A DNA stretch of 64,000 bases, from contig NZ_FNHQ01000001.1 in the NCBI RefSeq assembly GCF_900103535.1, positions 171,268 through 235,267 on the forward strand, written 5' to 3'. Positions 55,701 to 62,741 of this stretch are shown piece by piece. This stretch comes from Megasphaera paucivorans. GTDB taxonomy: Bacteria > Bacillota > Negativicutes > Veillonellales > Megasphaeraceae. Every line of letters begins with the position of its first letter. The first letter of the stretch is position 1. A model generated the notes under the pieces. It was not told the origin of the DNA. It saw nothing but the letters and a program-made list of their open reading frames with translations, and did no database searches. Position numbers and translations under genes: made by a program.

Positions 55701-55718
55701 AACAATCGCCAATTTCAT
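52701..55718 (-). CDS. Metallophosphoesterase-STAND NTPase, probable anti-phage defence protein
   Basis: 1,005 residues from ATG 55718 (AGGGGAG upstream). N-terminal calcineurin-like phosphoesterase (1 to about 290): ISDFHVN, FSGDLAYSGE, VPGNHDLT, IMHHGWEW, LLGHDHYAD, all five metal motifs. Then a STAND/NACHT-type NTPase: Walker A LILGESNSGKSTLLKYL (about 376-392), Walker B VLIVDGWEQL, and a long helical C-terminal region (600-1005) for sensing. Such effector-NTPase-sensor proteins act as bacterial NLR-like immune proteins. Very AT-rich, single-gene unit: typical horizontally moved cargo. The effector target is unknown. Confidence 0.8.
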   Translation of the reverse strand: MKLAIVHISDFHVNDKDQIINEKIEKFLNSLNVLSHIDKYIIAFSGDLAYSGEITEYKKSRYVIGKIIAGIKKKNNQKFIDMLIVPGNHDLTLTKEVRDNIIIQGYYDKNCIESIVENEIKLLDNFYTYSHANFKKPNDKIIDKRFCRYKDYCIQFNLINTALFSTLNPDDKELHYFPQDKMNVLDKDDEANLCITIMHHGWEWFNPRYKSNLEHSILSNSEILLLGHDHYADTKAISNKESFETWISCAGAMNFSELNFSDSFNSIIINTDDNTFCGYIFNWNYREKIFIHELVIENKNLLSKTRKLNPLQSYVKTMKEDIYYYSKDFTQYFVFPKLISEHKNEFGKYEEIKTGEALLEYIDQKKKILILGESNSGKSTLLKYLYLVMTKDKLPLFLFIDSATKINSKNFIRRLFEDQYGDNSILFEKYQQTEKNKKVLIVDGWEQLKEENKKQLQKVIEVNFDFIIFSANEERKNIVELVENEIVKADYFEELRIKPFFAEKRSQLVKKICLLNSTYTSEDADGVNKLIDRLVYNNSNLFSLNPGFIIRYTDYFTKEHYCDYTKGEAIFSQIFEYELHTSIMRVSKDADINQDFIVFEKIAGYMYEHRKDILKQEEVRDIVDKYNALYGMNVYLAQILKIGEQAKLFKNTEDCSIYFVNKNYLAYFIAKHLLRVLQDDKSTGNLLIQYALKNICFGINSDIILFISYLSGNTKIVMLIAQYAGELLYPWKEFNLNESNISFLKQRKFDRITTPTPKDHDNMKQNQEIAEERKYQDCTIEAKGLFEYNEKDIDEYPYRLIRAIKYTEMICKALPAFNSSILLEQKKHLVELIYSYPHKIVFAMLEPIDEQIDIICEKLLKIIKKKKIEKKEGVLYNEEDIREMFSQFGLSMILNTYDHFSELCTSQRTIELLLTKEYKELNKNIERLMIVENLGDTEKFIKEAEKVIKNFDVKAYYIVGLIARKHLMCNPQLSYTKRQQIIDKFFLGKHTKTNLLMSSLQKEKI

Positions 55719-55736
55719 ATTCAAACTCCCCTTCAC

Positions 55737-56042
55737 GCTAAATTTAACAAAATTTTATCAAACTAAAAACATACAATATAATTTAAAATTATTATACACT
55801 TCTTAATAAAAATAAAAAAGAGCTTCTATCTAAAAGTAAGTACTCAATATATTATCACTTATACACCGTATGTAATAATTTTCATTTTAAAACAAATGTT
55901 CCACATTATAACTCATCCAATAACCTATTGGCCATGTTACAAATTGAATTCGTATAATTCCACAAAAATAAACCCCGGAACTCTCCGGGGTTTATAAAAC
56001 AGTAAATTTTTTTGATATATGAAATGCTATCTAGAATTTTTC
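55737..56042. other. AT-rich gap with terminator
   Basis: No gene seen. A strong hairpin AACCCCGG-AACTCT-CCGGGGTT (55971-55992) separates the defence gene promoter region from the lysis cassette. Confidence 0.6.
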
Positions 56043-56528
56043 TTATACTAATTTATCATGTATCACAACACCCACCAAGATACCGCATCCGGCAGCCCAC
56101 ATATCACGCTGCCGCTGCAAAACACTAATTTTATGTTCCAGTCCCTTGATTTGCTTGGTCAACGTTTGCGATAATACTTCGTTCTGCTGCAATGCCTGCT
56201 CGGCCTGATTCAACGAGATTGTTGCATTCGCCAATTGTGTCTTGATTAGATTGAACTGACTCTTGCAATCGGTCAGCTGACTGTTGAGCGTCATCAACGT
56301 CTGTTCCTGCCCTGTCGAGTTCTGACTGAGCAGATTTAATTTGGTCTGCAGCGTTGTCAACGTCATGTCCTGCTGATTTATCGTTTCTTTCAATTTGTTC
56401 CACTGTGTCAATTGCACTACGACCGTCTGCGGTTCCTGCACTGTTGTAGTGTCGGTACAATAACCAGCCACCGGAAGCGACAAGAACAACAAGCAACACA
56501 GCAATAATCCAAGTTTTTTTATCCACAT
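56043..56528 (-). CDS. Spanin-like protein, frame 1 (signal sequence, coiled coil, C-terminal membrane helix)
   Basis: 161 residues from ATG 56528. It has a hydrophobic N-terminal signal (KKLGLLLCCLLFLSLPVAG followed by YC), a long heptad-like coiled coil (40-140, LTTLQTKLNLLSQNS...LTKQIKGLEHKISVLQ) and a C-terminal membrane helix (WAAGCGILVGVVI). A lipid-modified Cys plus a C-terminal helix would be the u-spanin layout, although the lipobox is imperfect. It would span from outer to inner membrane. It shares its start region with a second reading frame. Confidence 0.65.
   Translation of the reverse strand: MWIKKLGLLLCCLLFLSLPVAGYCTDTTTVQEPQTVVVQLTQWNKLKETINQQDMTLTTLQTKLNLLSQNSTGQEQTLMTLNSQLTDCKSQFNLIKTQLANATISLNQAEQALQQNEVLSQTLTKQIKGLEHKISVLQRQRDMWAAGCGILVGVVIHDKLV
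56131..56526 (-). CDS. Spanin-like protein, frame 2 (N-terminal anchor, coiled coil), nested
   Basis: 131 residues from a GTG at 56526, offset by two bases from the other frame (shared ATGTG). N-terminal membrane anchor (WIIAVLLVVLVASGGWLLYR) and a polar coiled coil (DNAADQIKSAQSELDRAGTD, VDDAQQSADRLQESVQSNQD) with clear heptads, as in Rz-type i-spanins. The whole gene lies inside the other. Both products look like real proteins, similar to the nested Rz/Rz1 arrangement. Confidence 0.6.
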   Translation of the reverse strand: MDKKTWIIAVLLVVLVASGGWLLYRHYNSAGTADGRSAIDTVEQIERNDKSAGHDVDNAADQIKSAQSELDRAGTDVDDAQQSADRLQESVQSNQDTIGECNNLVESGRAGIAAERSIIANVDQANQGTGT

Positions 56529-56562
56529 TAGATTACCTCCTTAATATAATTATTGATCATTT

Positions 56563-56811
56563 TTATTGAACTGTAAAATTGTTACATTTTTTATATACAT
56601 CGACGTATGTTTCGTTTTTATCCCCATTATGCGTGATTTCATAATACATAGTACCTTTCATAAGGTCTACTATTGCCAATGCCTTCCAATTCTGCAATGT
56701 TTTACAAAACCATACTATATGTACGTGGTCTGTGCCAACTGGTTTATCTCCTGGAACTTTACCATACTCATTGAAATAATCGGCTATAATTTGTTTTGCT
56801 TTTTCCTGCAT
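56563..56811 (-). CDS. DUF6275-like phage protein
   Basis: 82 residues from ATG 56811 (GGAGGTGAT upstream). HIVWFCKTLQNWKALAIVDL, GTMYYEITHNGDKNETYVDV is the conserved block of the DUF6275 family found near phage lysis genes. Function unknown. Prophage 1 lacks it; HigBA occupies the slot there. Confidence 0.7.
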   Translation of the reverse strand: MQEKAKQIIADYFNEYGKVPGDKPVGTDHVHIVWFCKTLQNWKALAIVDLMKGTMYYEITHNGDKNETYVDVYKKCNNFTVQ

Positions 56812-56824
56812 ACATATCACCTCC

Positions 56825-57172
56825 TTAGAAAAAGAACAGCCGATAAATAATAGCACCGATCCCTATAATCTCAATTCCGTTTACCATGATGTTCCCATAC
56901 TTTTCACGGAAAGACGTTTCCGCCGTAACAATTTGGGTTTCCGTTTCCTTGGCTTCTGTCTCGATTTGAGCAGTCAAGGATTTTTCTTTTTCTTCCAGCG
57001 ATGCAATTTCATCCTTGAACAGCGTTTCCCCGGCTGCAATCAATTCATCTTTTTTGGCCCGAACCGTAGCCAAATCCTGTTCTACTGTAGTGTTAGTTGC
57101 TGGCGTATCCTGTACAGTTGCTTCCGGTATTGCTGCATCTATTGTCTGTACTGCATTTACTTCTTCTAACAT
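56825..57172 (-). CDS. Coiled-coil protein with C-terminal anchor, lysis cassette (copy 2)
   Basis: 115 residues, GGAGG upstream. Same design as the protein at 12020-12361: coiled coil (VRAKKDELIAAGETLFKDEI, ASLEEKEKSLTAQIETEAKE), FREKYGN and a hydrophobic end (GIEIIGIGAIIYRLFFF). Diverged in sequence though the flanking endolysin genes are near identical. Confidence 0.6.
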   Translation of the reverse strand: MLEEVNAVQTIDAAIPEATVQDTPATNTTVEQDLATVRAKKDELIAAGETLFKDEIASLEEKEKSLTAQIETEAKETETQIVTAETSFREKYGNIMVNGIEIIGIGAIIYRLFFF

Positions 57173-57203
57173 AATTATTACCTCCTAATTGTTAACCATA
57201 AAA

Positions 57204-57794
57204 TTATTCAGGCATATCATTCCATTGATCCGTATCAACATTCACTCCGTCAATATTCCCATTTTCACTATCCTGCCATGCTGCCATGTGCTTGTTCGGA
57301 TATTGAGATGGAAAATCACATTGCGATACTCCATATTCTGCAATCCAATAGGGAACGTAGTCCGCTAATAAGTTTGGATTGATTGCATTGGTTGCATCAC
57401 CAAATTTACCATCACTGGCATACACACCACACTTCAACCCTGCGTTATTGACGGTACAAATAAACGCACTGCATAATGCCGTAGTATCTACGCCATCTGC
57501 AAAGCATTCGTCAGCTTCAATATCGTACCATATACCTAAAGGAGGCACACGGCCACATAAATAACTAAGCAAGTCGTTTGCTTCCTGCTCTGCTTTATCT
57601 GGTGTCGTAGCATGGGTAAACAGATATACGCCCCAAGGTAAGCTTTCGTTTTCTACATCCTGCAAGAATGTTTCAAAGTCAGCATCTTCCTGCTGCCCTT
57701 CTTCAATTTTGATGACAACGCCATCTACACCGTTATTTCGTAAATCGTCAAAATTAAGACCTTCCTGCCAATCAGATATGTCAATTACGTTCAT
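57204..57794 (-). CDS. GH25 endolysin (copy 2)
   Basis: 196 residues, ATG 57794. Same domain and residues as the copy at 12398 (DISDWQEG, GIWYDIEADE). Differences cluster at the C-terminus (DGVNVDTDQWNDMPE) and around residues 70-95, so the copies are related by recent recombination. Confidence 0.92.
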   Translation of the reverse strand: MNVIDISDWQEGLNFDDLRNNGVDGVVIKIEEGQQEDADFETFLQDVENESLPWGVYLFTHATTPDKAEQEANDLLSYLCGRVPPLGIWYDIEADECFADGVDTTALCSAFICTVNNAGLKCGVYASDGKFGDATNAINPNLLADYVPYWIAEYGVSQCDFPSQYPNKHMAAWQDSENGNIDGVNVDTDQWNDMPE

Positions 57795-57812
57795 GTAAAT
57801 CATCTCCTAGTT

Positions 57813-58094
57813 TCATTTATTATTACCTCCATTTTGTTGTTTTATATCCGGAAACACTCCCCTAGGACTATTAAGTGCCGAATTAATTAAATGGGTAAAC
57901 AAACCGACAAGTCCCGCTCCCATAGCGGTAAGCCCTTGCCAACAACTATCAATAGGAAATTTCATACCGTATAACCCTTCTAACCAATATCCGACTGTCC
58001 ATGAAAACAACACATCAACCGCGCCAAAAACACCGATTACCATGCAAATATCAGCTATATTTTGGTGTATCCATCGTGCAAATTTAAGGAACAT
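57813..58094 (-). CDS. Holin-like membrane protein (copy 2)
   Basis: 93 residues, identical in sequence to the product of 13007-13288. The nucleotide sequences differ at only one or a few positions. Two membrane segments; precedes the endolysin. Confidence 0.7.
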   Translation of the reverse strand: MFLKFARWIHQNIADICMVIGVFGAVDVLFSWTVGYWLEGLYGMKFPIDSCWQGLTAMGAGLVGLFTHLINSALNSPRGVFPDIKQQNGGNNK

Positions 58095-58209
58095 GTAATC
58101 CCTCCCTCGGCGGCAACTCAGAAAGACGCATCATTTCTTTATATTTTTCTTCCATGACACTATTTTGTCCTAAGCTTTCATACTGGTTATACAAGTTTTT
58201 AAAATTAAG
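58085..58209 (-). pseudogene. 3' remnant of the second holin-like gene
   Basis: Matches 13278 to about 13402, then stops abruptly at AAAATTA, where unrelated early-region DNA begins. No start codon remains. Marks the left side of the deletion that fused lysis genes to the repressor region in prophage 2. Confidence 0.7.
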
Positions 58210-58306
58210 ATGGGTATTCATATTTAATGAGAAGCACAAGCGTAAGTTTGTCTACCTTACCATTTAGTTGTTTTAGCAACTGAATTGTTTGTTCATTTTC
58301 TTCCAT
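58205..58306 (-). CDS. Tiny early protein, probably truncated
   Basis: 33 residues with a strong GGAGGTGAGAGAAG site. MEENEQTIQLLKQLNGKVDK and then LTLVLLIKYEYPS. The last residues read across the deletion junction, so the original protein was probably longer. Confidence 0.5.
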   Translation of the reverse strand: MEENEQTIQLLKQLNGKVDKLTLVLLIKYEYPS

Positions 58307-58325
58307 CTTCTCTCACCTCCTCTTT

Positions 58326-58361
58326 ACCCAAATATTACGCTTTAAGTGTAATATTTGGGTA
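58326..58361. promoter_or_regulatory. Hairpin carrying an operator copy at the 3' end of the cro-like gene
   Basis: ACCCAAATATTAC...GTAATATTTGGGT is a perfect 13-bp stem whose loop side contains CTTTAAGTGTAATA, the same word as the operators at 58572-58657. It spans the stop codon of the cro-like gene. Confidence 0.6.
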
Positions 58362-58545
58362 AAAAAATAATTTCGGAATAAGGAAAGCCATATAACTTTT
58401 CTATTTTTTTGAGCATATGAACATCTGGATATGTTTTGCCAGGTTCATAGTTTTGTATTGTATATACACTGACACCAAGTGCTTTTGCGGCATCAATTTG
58501 TCGCATTTTTTTATTCGTTCTAGCGGTTTTTAAGGTAATTCCCAT
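58342..58545 (-). CDS. Cro-like XRE regulator, prophage 2
   Basis: 67 residues, one XRE domain (KMRQIDAAKALGVSVYTIQN, YEPGKTYPDVHML). Divergent from the repressor at 58685. With the intergenic operators it formed the lysogeny switch of the second prophage. Confidence 0.8.
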   Translation of the reverse strand: MGITLKTARTNKKMRQIDAAKALGVSVYTIQNYEPGKTYPDVHMLKKIEKLYGFPYSEIIFLPKYYT

Positions 58546-58571
58546 GTCGCCACCTCCTTTCTGTATACGAT

Positions 58572-58657
58572 TATATTACACTTAAAATGTAATATAACCA
58601 TTTTAAGTGTAATATTTTAATTTTTATATTGATTTTTTCTGTTTAAAGTGTAATATA
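58572..58657. promoter_or_regulatory. Operators of the prophage 2 switch
   Basis: Three sites sharing ATTACACTT/AAGTGTAAT: ATATTACACTTAAAATGTAA, TTTTAAGTGTAATATT and TTTAAAGTGTAATATAAT. They differ completely from the TTTCCGTC operators of prophage 1, so the two immunities are distinct. Confidence 0.75.
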
Positions 58658-58684
58658 ATACATATAAAAAGGAGGTATTGTTTT

Positions 58685-59107
58685 ATGAGCTATTTAGGCA
58701 ATAAACAAGTTATGGCGGATAACATAAAATATTATATGAAATTACATGATAAAAGCAGAGCTGAGATATGTAAAGACTTGGGGTTTAAATATTCTACATT
58801 TTCCGAATGGCTAAATGCTAAAAAGTATCCTCGAATTGATAAAATAGAGATATTGGCTAATTATTTTAATATTAATAAATCCGCTCTCGTAGAAAAACAC
58901 TCTCCTACAACAAACATAGCAACACCAAATTCACAATCCGTCGGCTACTACAACGATCCAGAAGTTGCTATTCTTACCGAAGCCCTTCGTACCAATCCCA
59001 ACGGAAGAATTCTTTTTGATGCATCTAAAAATCTAAAAAAAGAAGATATTCAATTTATCGTAAATATGATTAATGAATTAAAGAAAAAAGAAGGTATCGA
59101 TGATTAA
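58685..59107 (+). CDS. CI-like XRE repressor, prophage 2
   Basis: 140 residues, AAGGAGG upstream. HTH at 12-60 (SRAEICKDLGFKYSTFSEWL, AKKYPRIDKIEIL). C-terminal part without peptidase motif (FDASKNLKKEDIQFIVNMIN). It overlaps the next gene by a base, so repressor and peptidase are made together. Confidence 0.85.
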   Translation: MSYLGNKQVMADNIKYYMKLHDKSRAEICKDLGFKYSTFSEWLNAKKYPRIDKIEILANYFNINKSALVEKHSPTTNIATPNSQSVGYYNDPEVAILTEALRTNPNGRILFDASKNLKKEDIQFIVNMINELKKKEGIDD

Positions 59108-59370
59108 TGAACGTGATTCTTATATACAAATCTATGCCAGTTGAGATTAAGGCATTAACCCATACAAATACAGATGGGACGTATACTATTTTTGTTAATT
59201 CTCTCGTCGATCATGATGTACAAGTAAAAGGTGTTTTACATGAAATAAGCCATATTCAAAATGGTAATTTTAATTCCGACGCCCATGCAGATGTCTTAGA
59301 ACATTTATTACACAATCATGAAATCAAAGAATCCGATTTACCCGATATCCAATTCTTCGTTGTTGCTTAA
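59107..59370 (+). CDS. Short HExxH peptidase (ImmA-like)
   Basis: 87 residues. VLHEISHIQNGNFNSDAHAD has the HExxH zinc motif, with a downstream acidic/His cluster (DVLEHLLHNHEI). Much shorter than usual ImmA/IrrE proteins (120-180 residues), yet in the right place, right after the repressor. Probable inducer peptidase. Confidence 0.7.
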   Translation: MNVILIYKSMPVEIKALTHTNTDGTYTIFVNSLVDHDVQVKGVLHEISHIQNGNFNSDAHADVLEHLLHNHEIKESDLPDIQFFVVA

Positions 59371-59466
59371 TCTTTTTAATCCAATGTAAAAATGCTAGCC
59401 AGTCAACAATATTAGAAAATATTTTCATCTATTAGAAATTATTATTTAGAAAGAAGATGGCAAAGT

Positions 59467-59901
59467 ATGAAAAAAATATTAATGATTATTTTTACAGCTA
59501 TTTTTATGGGAATGTCTTTATTAGCAGGAGGATGTGGTGATTCACAACCCAAACAATTAACACCTGCAGAACAATTAGAAAAAGATAAGGGTGCGATCAT
59601 ATATACTGTACAACAGTATGTAAAACAAAATTTAAAAGACCCTGACTCTGCTGATTTTAAACAAGATGATACAGCACAACTTGAAAATTATAATGGTAAA
59701 AATCTTGCCTTAGTTATAGGTAGTGTAAGAGCTACCAATAGTTTTAATGCACATTTACTTCAAAAATATGTTGTGGTTGTTGATCGGGATGCCCAAAAAG
59801 TTATTGAATATGGACTAGGCAATCAAATGATTATTGATACAAAAGAAGGACAGGACTTCATGCAACACATAATTAATAAACATAAACAACAACAGCCATA
59901 A
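59467..59901 (+). CDS. Lipoprotein, lysogenic-conversion candidate
   Basis: 144 residues. Lipoprotein signal KKILMIIFTAIFMGMSLLAG followed by GC. Mature part ~120 residues with VQQYVKQNLKDPDSADFKQD and VIGSVRATNSFNAHLLQKYV, reminiscent of secreted proteins of unknown function. Located between the repressor unit and Fic. Confidence 0.65.
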   Translation: MKKILMIIFTAIFMGMSLLAGGCGDSQPKQLTPAEQLEKDKGAIIYTVQQYVKQNLKDPDSADFKQDDTAQLENYNGKNLALVIGSVRATNSFNAHLLQKYVVVVDRDAQKVIEYGLGNQMIIDTKEGQDFMQHIINKHKQQQP

Positions 59902-59946
59902 AAAACATAGTAATTTACTTGCAATATAAAAAGGAAGGAATACTTT

Positions 59947-60690
59947 ATGAATAACATACTAACCGAAATTAATGAGTTAGAAATCAAATTAAGAAGCCTA
60001 CGTCCTTTAAATAAATCTGAATTAAAACGGCTGCGTGATGAATTTATTATCGAAACAACGTACAATTCCAATGCCATTGAAGGTAATACACTAACACTAC
60101 GGGAAACCGCTTTAATTCTGCAAGAAGGCATAACAATTGCAGAAAAACCTTTGCGTGACCATCTTGATGTTATTGGTTTTAAAGATGCCTTCTACTATAT
60201 TATTGATTTAGCCTCCCATAATGAACCACTAACAGAACAAACCATTAAAGCAATTCATTCCCTTGTTCTAATGAATGATCGGGAAAATCGCGGAAAATAT
60301 AGAAATGTTCCAGTCCGTATTCTTGGTGCTCTTCATACCCCACCGCAACCTTATTTAGTACCACCAGCCATAGAACAACTTATACAGCATTATGAAGAAT
60401 GGAACCAAACAAAACATATTATTGAAGCAGTTGCTCTTTTTCATCTTGAATTTGAATCCATTCATCCTTTTATTGATGGGAATGGAAGAACTGGCAGATT
60501 GCTTTTAAATTTCGAACTTATCAAAAATGGTCTATTACCAGTCGATATAAAATTCACTGATCGCCGCGAATATTACAACTGTTTTAACGAATATCATACG
60601 CACAACAATAATCCCCAAACATTAATTTCTTTGATTGCAAAATACGAAAAGGAAGAATTAGAACGCTATATTCAAATTATAGAAAAATAA
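59947..60690 (+). CDS. fic: Fic-family protein, class II
   Basis: 247 residues, AAGGAAGG upstream. Active site HPFIDGNGRTGRLLL (about 178-192). The inhibitory helix motif TTYNSNAIEGNTLTL sits N-terminal (about 37-51), so it is the self-inhibited class. Fic enzymes AMPylate proteins. It sits in the accessory slot before the integrase; as moron it may act in host control or phage exclusion. Confidence 0.9.
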   Translation: MNNILTEINELEIKLRSLRPLNKSELKRLRDEFIIETTYNSNAIEGNTLTLRETALILQEGITIAEKPLRDHLDVIGFKDAFYYIIDLASHNEPLTEQTIKAIHSLVLMNDRENRGKYRNVPVRILGALHTPPQPYLVPPAIEQLIQHYEEWNQTKHIIEAVALFHLEFESIHPFIDGNGRTGRLLLNFELIKNGLLPVDIKFTDRREYYNCFNEYHTHNNNPQTLISLIAKYEKEELERYIQIIEK

Positions 60691-60694
60691 AAAA

Positions 60695-60795
60695 TCCCGT
60701 CATCGGCGGCAACCAGTAACGGGAAAACGCAATCGCACCACCGTCTAAAATGGGCTGATTACTTTTTTATTATATCATATCAGCCCTTTATTCAC
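60695..60795 (+). ncRNA. Integrase leader RNA element, copy 2
   Basis: TCCCGT...ACGGGA hairpin, then the same AAAACGCAATCGCACCAC core and GGGCTGAT/ATCAGCCC attenuator with TTTATT as at 50203. First-stem bases differ from copy 1 on both sides while pairing persists. Confidence 0.65.
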
Positions 60796-60818
60796 TATAT
60801 CTAAAGGAGCTGATTTTT

Positions 60819-61055
60819 ATGGCAGAAAAACACAAAAAGCGCGCTGATGGTCGATACCAAACAACGGCCACGATAGATGGCAAGCGCAAATTCTTTTTTG
60901 GAAAAACGTTCAAGGAAGCAACTGAAAATAAAGAAACATACCTTAAAACAGTACAAGCTGCCCCACATGTGGATTATAACATTACGCTCGGCCAATGGCT
61001 CGCCATATGGCTGAAAGGCGCAAAAAACACATTATCAGAAAGCAGTTTTGTCTCT
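60819..61055 (+). pseudogene. Integrase, N-terminal fragment
   Basis: About 79 residues of an arm-binding region (KKRADGRYQTTATIDGKRKF, ITLGQWLAIWLKGAKNTLSE) from a tyrosine integrase unlike the intact one. The frame then runs into antisense rusA sequence at about 61056. Catalytic domain is gone, so the element cannot excise itself. Confidence 0.8.
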
Positions 61056-61378
61056 TATCTACATGAGGATTCTGCTCGTCTATCCCTGCTATCCGGCTGT
61101 CACCAAAACCAACAACAAGTCTGTCATTTGCAAGGATCTCCGCTTTTTCCAATATGTCACACGTTGCCTGTAGCAATCCTGTCAAGTCCGGCCACGACTT
61201 CCTATTTGGCATATAATACAACGCTGTCATAATTACAGGACAGTCAATTGTATTTTCTTTATGCCTGAATTTTAATTGCCATAAAACCGATTCTTCATAT
61301 TCTGCATACTGCCTACTTTGCATCAAACTATTTTTGTCCGCCTCATACTGTTTTTTTAGTTATCGGGCAGCCTTTAAT
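61056..61378 (-). pseudogene. rusA-like remnant
   Basis: Matches rusA of prophage 1 (39801-40140). It has lost one T in a T-run near its start (ACTATTTTTG versus six T), shifting the frame, and is cut at the C-terminal end by the integrase junction. RKSWPDLTGLLQATCDILEK is still readable. Confidence 0.8.
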
Positions 61379-61482
61379 TATAAATAAATACAGTTATTTT
61401 ACTTTATAATTACTTCCTTAACTGTTATTTTTATATACAAAAATTTACTAAATATATGCTTTTATTTTAAATATTTTGTATT

Positions 61483-61630
61483 ATAATAGAACCAAGCAGC
61501 GTTTCATTCATGCGAAAAACTTCCCAAATTGTTAACAAATTAAGGGGCCACACCCACTAATTGTCCGATGAAACTCTGCTTTCAGACAAGATATGTGAAA
61601 ACAAATCACGTATCTTGTCTTTTATTTATG
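61483..61630 (+). ncRNA. Candidate small RNA, copy 2
   Basis: TATAAT at 61483-61488, transcript from about 61495. AGCAGCGTTTCAT (61496-61508) pairs with ATGAAACTCTGCT (61568-61580) with one mismatch. Ends in the same 14-15 bp terminator (AGACAAGATATGTG/CACGTATCTTGTCT) plus TTTATT. Flanked here by pseudogenes, yet its structural parts are kept. Confidence 0.6.
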
Positions 61631-61644
61631 TTGGTGATGTATTC

Positions 61645-61738
61645 ATACCAGACGATATATCTTAATGCCGTTGCTACTATTTACTTCTAAACAGGTACTA
61701 TACCCACATTTACAAATCGTTTTTTTTGTAGTTTTCAT
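61645..61738 (-). pseudogene. Lar-like gene, 5' half
   Basis: Start and first zinc-ribbon half match 40740-40828; the rest is deleted at a junction with the small RNA region. Confidence 0.7.
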
Positions 61739-61755
61739 ACTATTGCTCCCTTTTA

Positions 61756-62154
61756 CTAAAATGGGATTTCTTCTTCATTTACATCGGACCCGTAGTGATC
61801 ATAACTACTGTCATTCTTCTGTATTTTTTCATCATTCGTTATATTTCGACTGACGTAATCTGCAATAATTTCAGTTACATACCGTTTTATCCCATCTTTC
61901 GCCTCGTAGGATCGTGTACTGATTCTGCCTTTTACCAATACGTTATCCCCTTTAGACAACGTATTTCCCACCGATTCAGCAAACTTGCCCCAACATACCA
62001 CATTCAACCAATCCGTTATTTCTGTCCCTTCTCCATTGGATTTAACGTAATCTGATGCAGCAGCTACACTAAAACTTGCCACGGCATTCCCCTTTGTCGT
62101 AAATCGCAGTTCAGGATCTCGTCCCAGATTTCCGCTTATAATTGCTGTATTCAT
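61756..62154 (-). CDS. ssb: Single-stranded DNA-binding protein (copy 2)
   Basis: 132 residues from ATG 62154, intact. Same OB fold and EEEIPF tip as the copy at 40853, with about a dozen substitutions. It is the only complete early gene in the remnant, though its promoter and operon are gone. Confidence 0.9.
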   Translation of the reverse strand: MNTAIISGNLGRDPELRFTTKGNAVASFSVAAASDYVKSNGEGTEITDWLNVVCWGKFAESVGNTLSKGDNVLVKGRISTRSYEAKDGIKRYVTEIIADYVSRNITNDEKIQKNDSSYDHYGSDVNEEEIPF

Positions 62155-62193
62155 GTACACTCCTCCTTAAAAATCTCCTATCATCGAAATTTC

Positions 62194-62455
62194 ATAGGTA
62201 TTCATTCATGGTGAACGCTCTCGCCTTCGATTCCTGCCACAATACAGCCAGTAAACTGATCAATATGTAATACCGCCTTTTACGTTACAAGCGTACCCGT
62301 CATCCCCTGCCAATTCACGTACTGTACTTGATTATTGTCATAGGCAAAGGCGATTTCAGCATAATTATCACGCAGCATCTTTTCTGTAAGTTCCGGGAAA
62401 CATCGTTTTGCATATTCCACTTCCCCAGCTTCGTTCACGTCTTTTTGTCTGGTCC
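62194..62455 (-). pseudogene. Fused remnant of two early genes
   Basis: Matches the gene at 41296-41610 but a CAG codon has become TAA (near 62280). At about 62420 it jumps to sequence corresponding to about 41900 in the helicase-loader-like gene, so an internal deletion joined the two. Confidence 0.7.
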
Positions 62456-62462
62456 TGTTACG

Positions 62463-62741
62463 TAAAAAAGCGCAGCAACAATAATGTTGCCACGCTTTGG
62501 CCTAACTTTATGGAGTCACTACAAACACTAAAAAAGTTTGTTTTAGAATTATTTATTAGAATTTGTAGCGATTTTTTAATGATAAGAAAAAATACCTGAC
62601 ATCATATTTTCTTAAACATAAATGCCAGACATTCATTTTTCTCTATTTATGTTTACAACTTTTTCAAACAAACCATACTTCAAACTATGTATGCATACAC
62701 CAATTTCTCATTCGGTAATTTCATTGTATGATAAACACGAA
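62463..62741. other. Terminator and gene-free end of prophage remnant
   Basis: Minus-strand hairpin AAAGCGTGGCAAC...GTTGCTGCGCTTTTTT at 62463-62498. The remainder is AT-rich with no supported gene; the phage/host boundary falls within it. Confidence 0.55.
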
